From NCBI GenBank assembly GCA_036571765.1, contig BROE01000016.1, positions 13,399,021 to 13,463,020 on the forward strand: a stretch of 64,000 nucleotides of DNA. The letters run 5' to 3'. Shown piece after piece: positions 12,766-23,851 of the stretch (the stretch's first letter is position 1; each line of letters opens with the position of its first letter). A model generated the notes under the pieces. The model was given only the letters and a program-made list of their open reading frames with translations, did no database searches and was not told where the DNA came from. The stretch is from Plecoglossus altivelis. Taxonomy: Eukaryota; Chordata; Actinopteri; Osmeriformes; Plecoglossidae. Position numbers and translations under genes: made by a program.

Positions 12766-13324
12766 GGCAAGGTGAAGCATCTGGAGCGCTCTGCCTAGTG
12801 ATCAGAGGTGACTCCTTCTCTATGAGCGTCAGTGTCAGACTGATCCAGCCTGGCTGGCTCCCCGTCCGCCAACTGATTTAGCTTCGTGTCCGTGTTGCCC
12901 TGAGTGATGAGGGCGTGTCTCTCGGCAGTCTCTCCAACAGCACACTCAGCAGGTTGGACACGAGCCAGTCGGAACCGACTAAACAGGCTGCAGGAGATAG
13001 TCTGATGAAAAGCGATCAGCGGCCCGGTTGATGGTAGATGACATAGCTGGGGTGCAATACCTGCGGGTGTACGTGTGCACGTGCGTGTGTGTCTTTTACG
13101 GTTGATCCATGCCTTCATCGATCAGACTCGATCACTTCCTCTCGGTAACGTCACGCTGCATGCTGGGCTCTGAGCTCCCCCTCCGTGCCTCAAGTTCTTC
13201 CTCTGGTGTTTCTGCTCTGCTCTGGCCTCTTGCCGTTTCCCTCCTTTTTCCACCCCCTTCCTGTCGTTCCTCACTGGGTTTTCTTCCTTTCTCTTCTTTC
13301 TTTCCTTCTCCTTCCTCCCTTCAG

Positions 13325-13431
13325 CAAGACGATCAAGGTCAGAATCATTGACGATGAGGAGTACGAGAAAAACAAGACGTTCTTCCTGGAGATCGGAGAA
13401 CCTCGCCTGGTGGAGACCAGTGAGAGTAAAG
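13325..13431 (+). CDS. slc8a1: slc8a1 exon A (mutually exclusive), Ca2+-binding domain CBD2
   Basis: This is one of two alternative exons of the sodium/calcium exchanger NCX1, a plasma-membrane antiporter that exports one Ca2+ for three Na+. The exon is 107 bp: one base completing a codon, 35 codons, then one base of the next codon. It reads KTIKVRIIDDEEYEKN and continues to TSESK. Acceptor cag ends at 13324 and donor gtgggg starts at 13432. It forms part of the cytosolic Calx-beta domain CBD2. From published NCX1 work, exon A supplies an Asp and a Lys (D578 and K585 in mammalian numbering) that set Ca2+ binding; the second Asp of the IIDD motif and the Lys of NKT sit at those places, seven residues apart. 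Joining directly to the exon at 20764 keeps frame (G+AG, Glu). Confidence 0.95.
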
Positions 13432-13828
13432 GTGGGGACCTGCTCCAGGCCAGGGGAAGGGGGCGACCCCTGCCTGACCCCCCTGCCTGAACCCCCCCCT
13501 GGCCGTGGGGCATCTGCTGCACCCTGCCTGCATGTTCACACCACCAGGGGGCACACTGCAGGCCTGAGGAGGCTCCTGCGCACACACACACACACACATA
13601 CACACACACCACCAGGCACCTCCTCCGATCTCAGTGCGTCCCCAGCGTTGATGAACATGCAGCGGTGGGTCTCCACATCTCCCCTCCACCACCACCCCCA
13701 CGTGTGTGCGTGTGCGTGTGGGTGTGTCCATGACCTTGCCTATACCTGTGTGTGTGTGTGCGTTAGTGTGTGTTTACCATGCATGGTTCCAACCCCCAGG
13801 TGCGTTTGTGTGTCTTGTGTCCCCACAG
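13432..13828 (+). other. slc8a1: Intron between slc8a1 exons A and B
   Basis: This is a 397 bp spacer with donor gtgggg and acceptor cccacag. It contains a short CA array near 13579-13608 and TG-rich sequence near 13748-13775. Because A and B have the same phases (each is 3n+2 in length), including both would shift the frame, which fits mutually exclusive use. Confidence 0.85.
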
Positions 13829-13932
13829 GAAGACCATATGGGTTAGAATACTAGACCGAGAGGAGTACAATAAGCAGTGCTCCTTCTACCTGCAGCTTCA
13901 GACCCCCCGCTGGAGACGGAGGGGCCGGACAG
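13829..13932 (+). CDS. slc8a1: slc8a1 exon B (mutually exclusive), alternative CBD2 segment
   Basis: This is the alternative to exon A: 104 bp, one leading base, 34 codons, one trailing base. It reads KTIWVRILDREEYNKQC and ends in a basic RRRGRT tail. Acceptor cccacag ends at 13828; donor gtgtga starts at 13933. Aligned with exon A, the Asp equivalent to mammalian D578 is Arg (LDR against IDD) and the Lys equivalent to K585 is Cys (KQC against KNK). These are the two changes reported between mammalian A and B forms; they weaken Ca2+ binding in CBD2. In mammals B is typical of kidney and other non-excitable tissue, and A of heart and brain; tissue use in this fish is inference. Confidence 0.93.
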
Positions 13933-14897
13933 GTGTGAGAGATCACTGGAGCACCCCTTACACACTCACACACTCACACACACTTACACCCACCTCCCTG
14001 CAACTAAACCTAGCCAGCCCACACGCTCCGTCTGTTCAACATGGTGACTTGGCCCTTTTCTGGCTGATTTCTGTTCATGGGCTTTTTGAATTGATACCAC
14101 AGCCTATCACGTGGCTGAAGGGAACCGTAGCCGTGTTGCCTCGGCCTATAGGATCCTGTCAGATGTACAGGAGGGGAAGGATTTGGATTTGAATGACAAC
14201 ATACACAGGAGGCCTCTTCTGGTTCCGCCTCCTTTTCCCTCGCTGTCCTAACCTCCCCAAGCTTGTCTGTACTCTTGTGTACTTCTCCCACAGTGTGGAC
14301 AGGATTCTAGTGTACTCACACCTCTCCTCTCCTCTTTCCCTCCTGCTGGTTAACCCATCCACAGTTTCATTCATGATTCACTTCCCTTGTCTGAAGTCCG
14401 TACTCATGCTCCTTACACACGAGGCCAGGAGACTCAGTACACACAGACCTAGTACACACAGTAAGTCCACACAGCTAGCATACCAAATGTTACCATACCA
14501 AACACAGTTAGTACACAGCTAGTAAACAGCACCGTGTCGAACTGTATCAGAGTGCTGTATTACCTGGTGTAGGTGACCCTGCCAGGCACTAGATCACACT
14601 GAAGCAGCAGCACGCAGGATGCTGTCAGGTGATGTTGGGCTCTTGTGGGTTGATGAGAGGCTGTCCGTGCTGCTGGACCTACGGAGAAGCAGGCCTCTGG
14701 CCACTAAAGGGGCTGTTTTACTGGGGTCATATTAAATCTGCTTTATGACTACCAAACAGGAGTGCAAACAACAGCGACCCGCAGATGAACACAGATATAT
14801 TACAGATATATTTGAGGACATGTAGTCACAGATAACACAAAGCAGCCTGGAGTCTGTGTGTCCACTTAAGGTCCACTGCTCCTCCCACACACACATG

Positions 14898-14932
<35 letters not shown>

Positions 14933-16059
14933 GGAAGCCAGGCAGACAGACACGATGAATTTTTCCTATCTTGTCCTCCTGGTTTCTTCCTATCCAATGT
15001 TCTCAGCCATATCTACTCTCTGGAGTCTTTCATTCTCCTGTGTTTACCAAAAACCCCTAAACGTAGGAGATTATCTCAGATCAAAGACCCAGGGATAAAT
15101 ATGGAGCTGTGTGTGTGTGTGTGGTTGGTTGTGTGTGTGTGTGTGTGCGTGCTTGTCTGAAGATCAAACACAACATCCCTGTTGAGCTAGTACTACCTGA
15201 CTAGAGATCAAAGTCCCACCTGCACTCGGTCACATATACAGTATATACTGACTGAAGAGGAAAAACTGGACCTTTTAAAACACTGCCTTTTATAACCCGA
15301 CAAGTGATGGGCTAGTCCCTGCGCCAGCACACACACACACACACACCCTGTACCCTGGCCTCGTGTGTTGACTGGTGGCCGTCCTGCGGAGACACACTCT
15401 CCTCGCCAGTCCTGGAACTCTGATGAGGCTCTATGACATAGGCCGTCCATCTGTCCATCATCTTTTCTGTCTGTCTGTCTGTCTGTCTACCCCTGTGTCA
15501 GCCTGCCTGCTGTCAGTGTGTGTGGTCTGGGTGTGTATTTGTGTTTGTGTGTGTGTGTGTGTGTTTGCTGTTTACAGGTTTGTGCCTGTGCTGTCCCTAC
15601 CCTGTCCTGCTTTGCTGTCACACTCAGATGGCACTCGCTCAGCACAAAGCTAGCACCTGTTACAAGACGATAACGCTGACCAGCAACACACAGGCGGAAG
15701 CTGCTTCATGCTGTTACTGAGCTGCAGCTAGGCCAGGGGTGTGTTTGATGTAGCTGCGATCACGGCCAGACTCATGGATGGAATGATGCCCAATCTAATA
15801 GTCTACATGTGTGTGAACACGAGGAACAAACATCAACGAGAACCACCAGTGTCTCTGTGTGTGCTTTAACAGATTGTGTTGGCATAGGCAGTCACACTCC
15901 ATTTGTCTACGGAGGGCTACTGTTGACTGTACTGCTGACAGACTGGAGGTTGAATACCGCACGGACACAAAAGTGACACGTGGAGGAGTGAAAGGAGACA
16001 GAACGAAAGAGACAAAGAGAATCAGAGCAGAGGGACGTCGAACGGAGAGAAAGAGAGAA

Positions 16060-16150
16060 AGGGAGAGAGACGTCGAGAGTAAGGGAGAGAGACGTCGAGA
16101 GAAAGGGAGAGAGACGCGTCGAGAGAAAGGGAGAGAGACGCGTCGAGAGA
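16060..16150. repeat. GACGTCGAGAGAAAGGGAGA minisatellite
   Basis: Four copies of a 22-24 bp unit; the GACGTC of the first copies becomes GACGCGTC in later copies, giving unit length variants. Confidence 0.92.
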
Positions 16151-19014
16151 AACGATAGAAAGCCAACGCGAGGAGGGCGGAGCGTTATCTAGAATCCCAG
16201 GAGTTCCTCCAGATTAACACACTCCGCTAATTAACACAAAACCTTCTCATTGCCCAGAAGGAAACAGAAACAGATTTGTGGCAGCCAGCATGTTCAAACT
16301 AGCCTCCCTGCCCCTCCACACACATGTATACACGCACACACACACACAGACACACACTAACCCCCCAACCCCCCCATCCTCTCATCCTCCTCCATGTACA
16401 GTAGGAATTGGCCAAGGTCCTCTTTATGAAATCTGGCAGCCTCTTCCTTACTCTTCCTTGGAAGTAGTAACAACTGAACACTTCAAATATTTGCAGACCA
16501 GCACCGCTTCAAGGAAACAGCTCCGGCAGAGTACAGAAGCTCTGCACTAACTCTCATCCACTCCAACTGAAAACCCTGTTCAGCCGACTGCAGCATGTTG
16601 TCTTTGCATGTCATATGACTGTGGCTGTAACATTGAATAGACAACCACGACAGCAGTATTAACAACAGAATCAGAGATAGTTGTAGTAACATGTCCATTG
16701 TGCGGAAAAGCACAATAGTGAGAACCACATTCGAGCAGAGCTGACCTCGGACTCTTACAAGCAGGCTCTCTCTCACACACACACACTCTCTCGCCTTCTC
16801 ACACACACTCTCTCTCATGCTCTCTCTCTCTCTCTCGCTCCCTCACACACACTCTCTCGCTCTCTTACACACTCTCTCTCTCTCGCTCTCTCACACTTTC
16901 TCTCTCTCTGTATGAATGATGAAGGTTGACAGGAATACCCTCCTCTCTCTACTCTTCCTCTCCACCTTCACCCCTCTCATCTCCAGCCCTCTCTCCTCGT
17001 GGCCTCTACCCCTCCCTTCCCTCCCCTCCACTCCACTCCCCTCCACTCGCCTCCCTTCCCTTCAACTCTGCTCAACCCCCCTCTCTCCCTCCCTCCGTCC
17101 CTCCCTACCTCGCTCCCCTCCCACTCTTCCATCTCTCTAGGTGGGGCTTCTGCCGCAGTGGGAAGCCTCTGTCTTCTCCTGTCCTCCTCTGTTTGTCTTC
17201 TGTTCTTCCTCTTCTCTCTCGCTCTCCCTAGCGGAGAGCTCTGTCTGTCCGTCCGCATGTCTTCATCCGTCCAGGCTTCAGAGGCCTGCATGTGAGTCGG
17301 AGACACGGCCCCGAGGGACATGATGCTAATGACTGGATTCATTAACTGCTTATAGTGACATGTCGCTGCGCTCGTATGCGTGTTTGTGTGTTGCCGTAGC
17401 AGACGCGAGACCCTACACGCTGGTATGCATCACAATACGTGTCGCCTCCACAGGGATGTCAGGAGAAGGAAGTGATATGTGGGTGATTAATGACTTCAGC
17501 GCAGGCAAACCAACGCCCTGGTGCCACTCATATACTTATTTAGCCTGAACGCAGGAGACACACAGACTCACATTACAGAGCAGTCACAGGAGAGGCTTAT
17601 ATTCATTTGGCTAATTGGTTTGAATTGAAGAAGGGGGTGTAAAACTCATTTTACACTCCCACACACGTGTGAAATGAGAGAGCTACACCCATTTCCCCTC
17701 TCACGGTCGTCCGTCCACCCCCCCCCCCTCACATACACACACGCTCAAGTCTCACCCAGATGACCTCTGGAGGAAGGAAGGATATCTCATTACACACCTC
17801 TCCCACTTCTCTCGCTGTCAGACCCTGACCCGTCTCCCCCCTGTCCGCTGGGCCAGCCCACGGTGTGACAGGCGCGGGGGTGGGGGGCGGGGCGGCTCAC
17901 CCCAGAGTGAGACATGGAGTCCGGCTCCACAGACCAGAGTCTCTACGGTGCTGAGCTCCCTCTGAATAGGCTCCTGTGAAGCTTCTGCTGAAACCCAATA
18001 CGACGAGGATCAAAAGAGAGAAAGCTGGAGAGAGGCGGAGGTGGAACACATGACGGCAACAAATGCAGAGAGAAAGAGAAGGAATGGGAGAGAAATGGGG
18101 GAGGTTAGGGCCAGTTGAAGAGAACAAGATGAGGGGTGCCCGAGCCAGATAAAGGCAGAGAAGCAGTGCAGAGAGAAGAGGGGGAAGGAGGAGAATGTTC
18201 CCAGTCCTGTACTCCAGGCTGCCTCGCTTGTCAGACACGCCGATGATTGAGAGTGACGGCACTATAGAAAACACGCCGTTCCGTCCTCCCCGGAACATTC
18301 CGCCGCTGTCAGGTTTATTCAGCTGCTCGTCTCTGTGGAGCGCTGCGGCGAGGATTAGGCGAAGGTTTGTGGCCAAGATGGCGTGGGCTGGTGAGAGTGG
18401 AGGAGGAGGAGGGGGGGGGGCAGGAGGCAACAAGGTTACACAGACAGCACTAATTACACCTGGGTCTCCCCATCTATCCCTGAGTTCATTACGTAGGTTG
18501 TTAGACGCAGGGCCTCTGGTCTGGTGGAGCTGGCCAGCTGACAAACAAGTTGCCGGAGGAGGTCCACAACACCGTGGTGATTCACCACATCAGGAGAATC
18601 ACCAGTCATTCAGGGACAAGATCGATTTGTTTTTCCCCCTCAAAGACTAGAGTTAAAGACTACAAGGTTAAGACGACGTCGGAGCACACATCTTCTAGGA
18701 TGATACCTCCGTTTTGTGCTCTGTGAATGCCCATGTTTGTATGGTTCTTGTGGTTCCCAAAATACTCCCCCCCCTCCCCAGCCTAGAGCCTTAACCTGGA
18801 GTTTCCCTGCTCTGCTGAACAAGAGGTTTGTCAGCAGCTCCATGCCCCATGCTGGATACAAACCAATCTGGTGCCATAACCCACAATGCAGTGCTAACTG
18901 GCGGGTGAAATGGCATTGTGAATGGCTCCCTGCTGAATTAGATTGCTGCCACGGGCCCCCCACGGCTCTTCCTCTGAATTACACACAAACTGTAGAGAGG
19001 GGAGGGAAAATGGG

Positions 19015-19255
19015 GGGGAAGGGGTGGAGAGAGAGAGAGGGATGGAAGGATGGAGAGAGAGGGAGAGAGCGGGGTGGAGAGGGAGAAAGAGAGAGAGGGA
19101 GACAGAAAGGGTAGGGAAGAGTGGGCTGGAGAGAGGGGGGGGGAAGTGAGGGGTGGTGAGAGAGAGGAGGTGCAGGCAGAGCGAGAGGGAGGGAGGGAGA
19201 GAGAAAGGGAAAGAGGGAGGGAGGGAGAGAGAAAGGGGAAGAGGAGGGAGAGATG
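19015..19255. repeat. GA/GGGA-rich polypurine tract
   Basis: Degenerate GAGAGGGA sequence over 240 bp within an slc8a1 intron. Confidence 0.88.
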
Positions 19256-19591
19256 AGCGCTTCAACCCTGAGGGGTTCCACTGAGAGAGGCAGACACACT
19301 GTATTCTGTTAAAAGGGCCTTTGATTTCATTCTGATTGCACAGTATCAGCGTACACTACAATAGCTGGATGTGGTTGTAACGCTGGATGTGAGCTGTCGG
19401 TCACAGTCCACCCTCTATGTGAGAGGATGCTGCCATCATGCCGCACGGGCTGGATCAAAGGAAACAGGGTCATCCGTTACACAATGATATGGTTTATCAG
19501 GAGTGGTTGCATTGCATAACCACTGACACCTTGTTCAACCCAAATAGAACTGGGGAAAACGGAACAAAATTGTTCAACGTGTGTGTGTCCT

Positions 19592-19596
<5 letters not shown>

Positions 19597-19657
<61 letters not shown>

Positions 19658-19659
19658 TA
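19597..19659. repeat. (CT)n(GT)n compound microsatellite
   Basis: A CT array of about 43 bp followed directly by a TG array of about 18 bp. Confidence 0.95.
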
Positions 19660-20207
19660 TCTCTCTCAGCACATAGTCTCTGCTTCTTTAGACCCATCCA
19701 TTCCAATCCAAAATCCTGAGATTCTGGACTCGTCACCTGAGCAGATGAAGTGTTCTCACGGCGACGCACAAGCACGCACCAACACACTCACACGCTCACA
19801 CCCACTCCAGAGTTGTCAAAGTAACGCTACACTAATAGACCAGCCTGCAGAGGGAACACCTGGGCCTGGACCCTAACGACCTGGAACGCCGTCCGAGTAC
19901 ACCTCCACTAACGACCCCAGCAGCACACTAACCTGCCCATCACAGCCTCTAATGATATTAGCATAGTGGAGGAATAGCTCTTTAACCCCCTCATTATCCA
20001 GAGATACACTGAAGGACATCCCTACTAATACAGCCCTAATGATCTCATCCACCAGCCCTTTAAGAGAGGACTGACCAGTACTGGAGATAGGATGATACAG
20101 CTTTAATGATCTGGCCCAGGTTGGGTTGATGTGGAGGCCATGTAGGATTTACACTACAGCCTTGCGCACTGTGGTAGTCCGAGGTTAAAGTTAACTGGAA
20201 ACCTAAA

Positions 20208-20360
20208 GATGGTGGATGAGATGTCAGAGGAGGAGAGAGGGGTGAGAGCAGGGGAGAGATGGGGGGAGAGCAGGATTGAGGGGGAGATATTAAGGGAGAG
20301 CAGGAGATCTGAGGGGAGAGGAGGAGATAGGAGGGGAGAGGAGGAGAGTGGGGGAGAGTG
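20208..20360. repeat. GGGGAGAG-rich minisatellite
   Basis: GGGGAGAGNAGGAGAT-type units in degenerate tandem order. Confidence 0.85.
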
Positions 20361-20763
20361 GACGGATGTGACTAACCTCCTCCAGATTGAACTGTCACTT
20401 CAGGAGAAATTGAATTGTTCCCAGGCGACACCTCTCCCTCGATCTCAGCCTCGTCACTGAACACACAAACACACACACCAAGGAAATACAGTTATCTGAG
20501 GGACTTATGATGGAGTCATCTTATCACCCCTGGTCAGGAGGACACAACACTGCCATGCCTGTATGACGTGACTCCATCTCCCCTCCCTCCATCTCCCCTC
20601 CATCCTTCCTCCCCCCTGCCTGAGCCCCCCCCCCTTCTCATCTCTTCACATTCACACAGGATGATCATGCTACAGTGGCTTCACCAGACTAGAGCCATTT
20701 ATGCTGAATGTGATTGGAAGGCTTTAGTTAACCTAGGCGTGTGATTGGTTCTCTCCGTCACAG

Positions 20764-20906
20764 AGGAGGCTGTGAAGGAGGAGGAAGAGGAGGAGCCCCT
20801 TACCGGCCAAGACGACGAGGAGCGGCGCATCGCTGAGATGGGCCGTCCAATGCTGGGTGACCACGTCAAACTAGAAGTCATCATCGAAGAGTCCTACGAG
20901 TTTAAG
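20764..20906 (+). CDS. slc8a1: slc8a1 constitutive exon after the alternative cassette region
   Basis: This exon is 143 bp: two bases completing a Glu codon, then 47 codons ending in a complete AAG. It carries an acidic run (EAVKEEEEEEPLTGQDD), then ERRIAEMGRP and KLEVIIEESYEFK. It corresponds to the mammalian exon that follows the cassettes and holds the end of CBD2. Acceptor ccgtcacag ends at 20763; donor gtgtgt starts at 20907. Mammals have EEYDDKQPLTSKEEEERR at the start, so the Glu run here is expanded or shifted relative to them, while the segment from ERRIAEMGRP onward is nearly identical. Phase matches a direct splice from A or B. Confidence 0.95.
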
Positions 20907-20997
20907 GTGTGTGGTGTGTGTTGAGAGTGTGTGTGTCTGCGCTCTCTGTGTGATGTGTGTTTCTGGATTCAGAGGCAGGTCCATTTGCTTCTCTCCT

Positions 20998-21115
20998 CCA
21001 CACACCCACTCTCTCCCACACACCCACTCTCTCCCACACACTCACTCTCTCACACGCACTCACACTCTCACACACACTCTCACACACACTCACACTCTCA
21101 CACAGACACTTCTCA
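20998..21115. repeat. CACACCCACTCTCTCC-type tandem repeat
   Basis: About three copies of CACACACCCACTCTCTCCCA followed by CACACTCTCA units. Confidence 0.9.
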
Positions 21116-22689
21116 AAGGAAGTCTTGGAGAAATCTGAAGTGTTCAATTAAGCACTCAGTCGTCCCTCTCTCTCTCTCTCCCACATAGACAAAATAATAA
21201 TGGCGATGAAAGGGTGTGTGTTTCTGTGTGTTCCCCTTGCTTCCTTCACCCACTCACTCTTCAGCCCAACGTAGATGTTGTTATGATGGTTATTAGGGTG
21301 TTTGGGTGTGTATGTGTGTGTGTGAATGTGTGTGCGTGTGAATGTGTGTGTGTGTGTATACTAATGCATGGTCTTTGCTCCCTCTCTCTCCTACACACAC
21401 TCTTCAGACGTACAGAGAGAGTGAGGGGCGGATGCTCATGGGTGCTTGAAAGATCACGTCCTGTGGTTTGCGAAGCGGCTTTCACCCTGTGTGTGGGTTG
21501 TGTGTGTGTGTGTGTGCGTGCGAGAGTGTGTGTCAGAGTGTGTGTTTGAGGGACAGCAGCCCTCTGCAGCTTCCTGGCTCAAGTGTTGTCATCATCCTGG
21601 GCTGTAAGTGTGTCTGAACTAGCAGTCCCACCACAGCTACTCTGAAGAAGCTTTTGCAAACTTTCAGACCAAAACTTTATACAAGTTAATCAAAACTTCA
21701 AAGAAGTTTATTCTTTTGGGTCCTCCTGGGGATAAGATGCTTTTTTTTAAATTGCCCGACCGATACGTTTTATGGCTTTTTTTAAAGGTAGGGTAGGTCA
21801 TGTTACCAAGCAGTTATAGTCATATTTGCTGAACTAAACTTTACATCCTGAGCCAGTAAATATAAAGGTTTGACAGACTGTAGGCGTCGCAGGATTGTAA
21901 TAATAAACACGACCGATCATTAAGGTCGGGCGGACTTTCAACACTTTCAAACTCAAGCAAAAATGTATAGGTTTGCAAATCATGCCTATTCTTTCTCTAA
22001 GATTCAGTTCAGCTTGATTTAAAATGGTCAGGACCATGTTGTCCCAGAGGTGACAGTGTAAATGAAGCGTTATCATCAGACAGTACCAGAGAAGCAAGGA
22101 GATGGTTTGACCCTTCATCTCTTCTGCTCAACATCTGTCCTCTGGTCTCCTGGACAGGAAATGAGGTCAGACCATTCTTATCTTCTCCCCACCATAATCA
22201 TCTATCCATCTCGCCCTAACCTAAGCACACACCAATCCAGCTTTTACAGACCAGGGCTCTGGTAAACTTAATTAGCATAGAAGTTTCCTCACTGAAGAAG
22301 AAAGGAATATCGGATTTTCCCTCTGCTGAACATGGGAGAGGCGGAGGGGGTGGAGGGGATAATGGATTTAGGAAATAGATTTCCATGCAAGGTAGTATAT
22401 TCTCCTTTCCAAGGGTGGGCTGGATACACTGATCTGTGCGGGGATGTGGAGGAGGGGGAGAGAGAGAGATGAAGGAGACGGGAATGAAAACGTAGGGTGG
22501 TGGTGTGGGGGGGAGGGGGGAGAGAAGGAGAGGGTACTTAAGAAAAGAAGATACTGTGGTTTGGATCGATGTCCGAGAAACCACTGGGAGAGACGCGGGA
22601 GAAACAGGAAGGGGGGGGATCAAACACAGGGTTTCTATTGGATATGGCCCGGAGCCTTCTATGGAGGCTGGCCCGGTGAAGGAATACCT

Positions 22690-23265
22690 GCGTGTCTCTC
22701 TGGATGGCTGGATGTCTCTCTGAGCAGCAGGGTGTCTCTCTGGGCAGTTGGATGTTTCTCTGAGCAGCAGGGTGTCTCTCTGGGCAGTTGGGTGTCTCTC
22801 TGAGCAGCAGGGTGTCTCTCTGGGCGGCTCGTTGTCTCTCTGGGAAGCTGGGTGTCTCTCTGGGCGGCTGGGTGTCTCTCTGGGCGGCTGGGTGTCTCTC
22901 TGAGCAGCAGGGTGTCTCTCCGGGCAGCTGGGTGTCTCTGGACGGCTGGGTGTCTCTCCGGGCAGCTGGGTGTCTCTGGACGGCTGGGTGCCTCTCTGAG
23001 CAGCAGGGTGTCTCTCCGGGCAGCTGGGTGTCTCTGGACGGCTGGGTGCCTCTCTGAGCGGCTGGGTGCCTCTCTGGGCGGCTGTCTGTCTCTTGGGGTG
23101 GCTGGGTGTCTCTCTAAGCAGCTGGGTGTCTCCGGGCAGCTGGGTGTCTCTCTGGGCGGCTGGGTGTCTCTTGGGGTGGCTGGGTGTCTGTCTGGGCGGC
23201 TGTCTGTCTCTTGGGGCGGCTGGGTGTCTGTCTGGGCGGCTGTCTGTCTCTTCGGGCGTCTGGGT
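22690..23265. repeat. 20-bp minisatellite, about 28 copies
   Basis: Unit GGGCGGCTGGGTGTCTCTCT with variants GAGCAGCAGGGTGTCTCTCT, GGACGGCTGGGTGCCTCTCT and a TTGGGGTGGC form. The variants follow a partly ordered pattern, suggesting higher-order amplification. As 20 is not a multiple of three, one forward frame cycles through three phases, which explains the odd Cys/Leu/Ser/Trp pseudo-protein. Confidence 0.95.
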
Positions 23266-23751
23266 TTGTGGGTCTCTGACCCAGCGGGCTAACAGCTCTG
23301 TAGGAGAGGTTGTTACTCTGGTCAGTCACAGCATCACCACCATCTCGCCTTAGGGTCTAACACTGGGATAAACAAGCCACTCTGTGCGGCGGTTATGTGT
23401 AAACCATTCGTCTGTTTCTGTTCTGTACTGTACTGTGAGTGTGTTTTAAACACTCCGCAGCCAAGTGTGTGTGCGAGCATCAATCTGCTTTTGTGCAGCT
23501 CCTTCAAGGCAGTAATTACTAAAGTCCTTATTATTTGTTATTTCATTTGTCTGCTTATCATAATCACAGAGTAGCAGACACTATCCACACAAAGCCTTGT
23601 TTTCTTGTTTGTTCTCAACACAATCGCCTTAAAAAGTCTTTATTGTACATCGGTAACAGCTCCCACAACAGCACTGTGGAAGAGGGCTGAGGATTAGGTA
23701 CCTGTCTGAGCCATGCTCTCTAAGCTCTGCATCCCTCTTTTCCCTGTACAG

Positions 23752-23851
23752 AACACTGTGGACAAACTGATCAAGAAGACCAACTTGGCGCTGCTGGTGG
23801 GAACAAACAGCTGGAGAGACCAGTTCATCGAGGCCATCACTGTCAGCGCCG
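23752..23851 (+). CDS. slc8a1: slc8a1 exon, C-terminal part of the cytosolic loop
   Basis: This 100 bp exon starts in phase 0 (AAC) and ends with one base of a Gly codon. It reads NTVDKLIKKTNLALLVGTNS, then WRDQFIEAITVSA. Acceptor tgtacag ends at 23751; donor gtgagt starts at 23852. The segment follows CBD2 and leads back to the membrane domain of NCX1; mammalian NCX1 differs by only a few conservative changes. Confidence 0.96.

Larger units (their letters stand above)
1..13324 (+). other. slc8a1: slc8a1 intron upstream of exon A (partial)
   Basis: No coding exon is recognisable in this 13.3 kb, which I read as the 3' part of the large intron that precedes the alternatively spliced exons of NCX1. 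It holds numerous CA/TG and CT/GA arrays, several minisatellites (listed separately) and stretches of unique sequence. All long reading frames here are low-complexity (Cys/Val, His/Thr or Ser/Leu runs made by TG, CA and CT arrays) and are not genes. A perfect octamer ATTTGCAT lies at 1325-1332 in unique sequence. The assignment as intron is inferred from the downstream exons; the upstream exon is outside the window. Confidence 0.75.
13933..20763 (+). other. slc8a1: slc8a1 intron(s) where cassette exons C-F would lie
   Basis: In mammals four small cassette exons (C, D, E, F) lie between B and the next constitutive exon. I scanned this 6.8 kb for the characteristic peptides (for example LLNELGGFT and FRKVHAR) with flanking splice sites and found none I could support. 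It contains CA, CT and GA arrays, a roughly 22-24 bp minisatellite near 16060-16150, GA-rich minisatellites, and a GC-rich unique stretch at 18190-18400 with AAGATGGCG, a YY1-type core. The 215-residue and 151-residue open frames around 17897-18650 look like chance frames in GC-rich and GA-rich DNA. Confidence 0.6.
20907..23751 (+). other. slc8a1: slc8a1 intron (20907-23751)
   Basis: This intron of 2.8 kb contains CACACAC/CTCTCTCC composite repeats (20998-21115), TG arrays (21300-21360, 21490-21545), an AT-rich unique segment at 21640-22030 with an inverted repeat (listed separately), a GGAG-rich stretch (22441-22540) and a 20-bp minisatellite (22690-23265). I see no coding exon. Confidence 0.75.

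Noticed and set aside
12375..12780. 131- and 96-residue minus-strand frames and an 89-residue plus-strand frame
   Set aside because: All are translations of the 39-bp minisatellite on both strands.
17897..18650. Overlapping open frames of 215 residues (minus) and 151 residues (plus)
   Set aside because: Composition is driven by Pro, Leu, Gly and Ser runs from GA/CT-rich DNA. There is no conserved motif and no splice logic, and frames are open on both strands at once.
20640..20763. Possible cassette exon after CTACAG at about 20665 (GGCTTCACC, similar to GGFT)
   Set aside because: No donor at a suitable place, and the peptide departs from the NCX1 cassette sequence after three residues.
22788..23353. 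146- and 95-residue Cys/Leu/Trp/Ser-rich frames
   Set aside because: They arise from the 20-bp minisatellite cycling through three phases; not protein-like.
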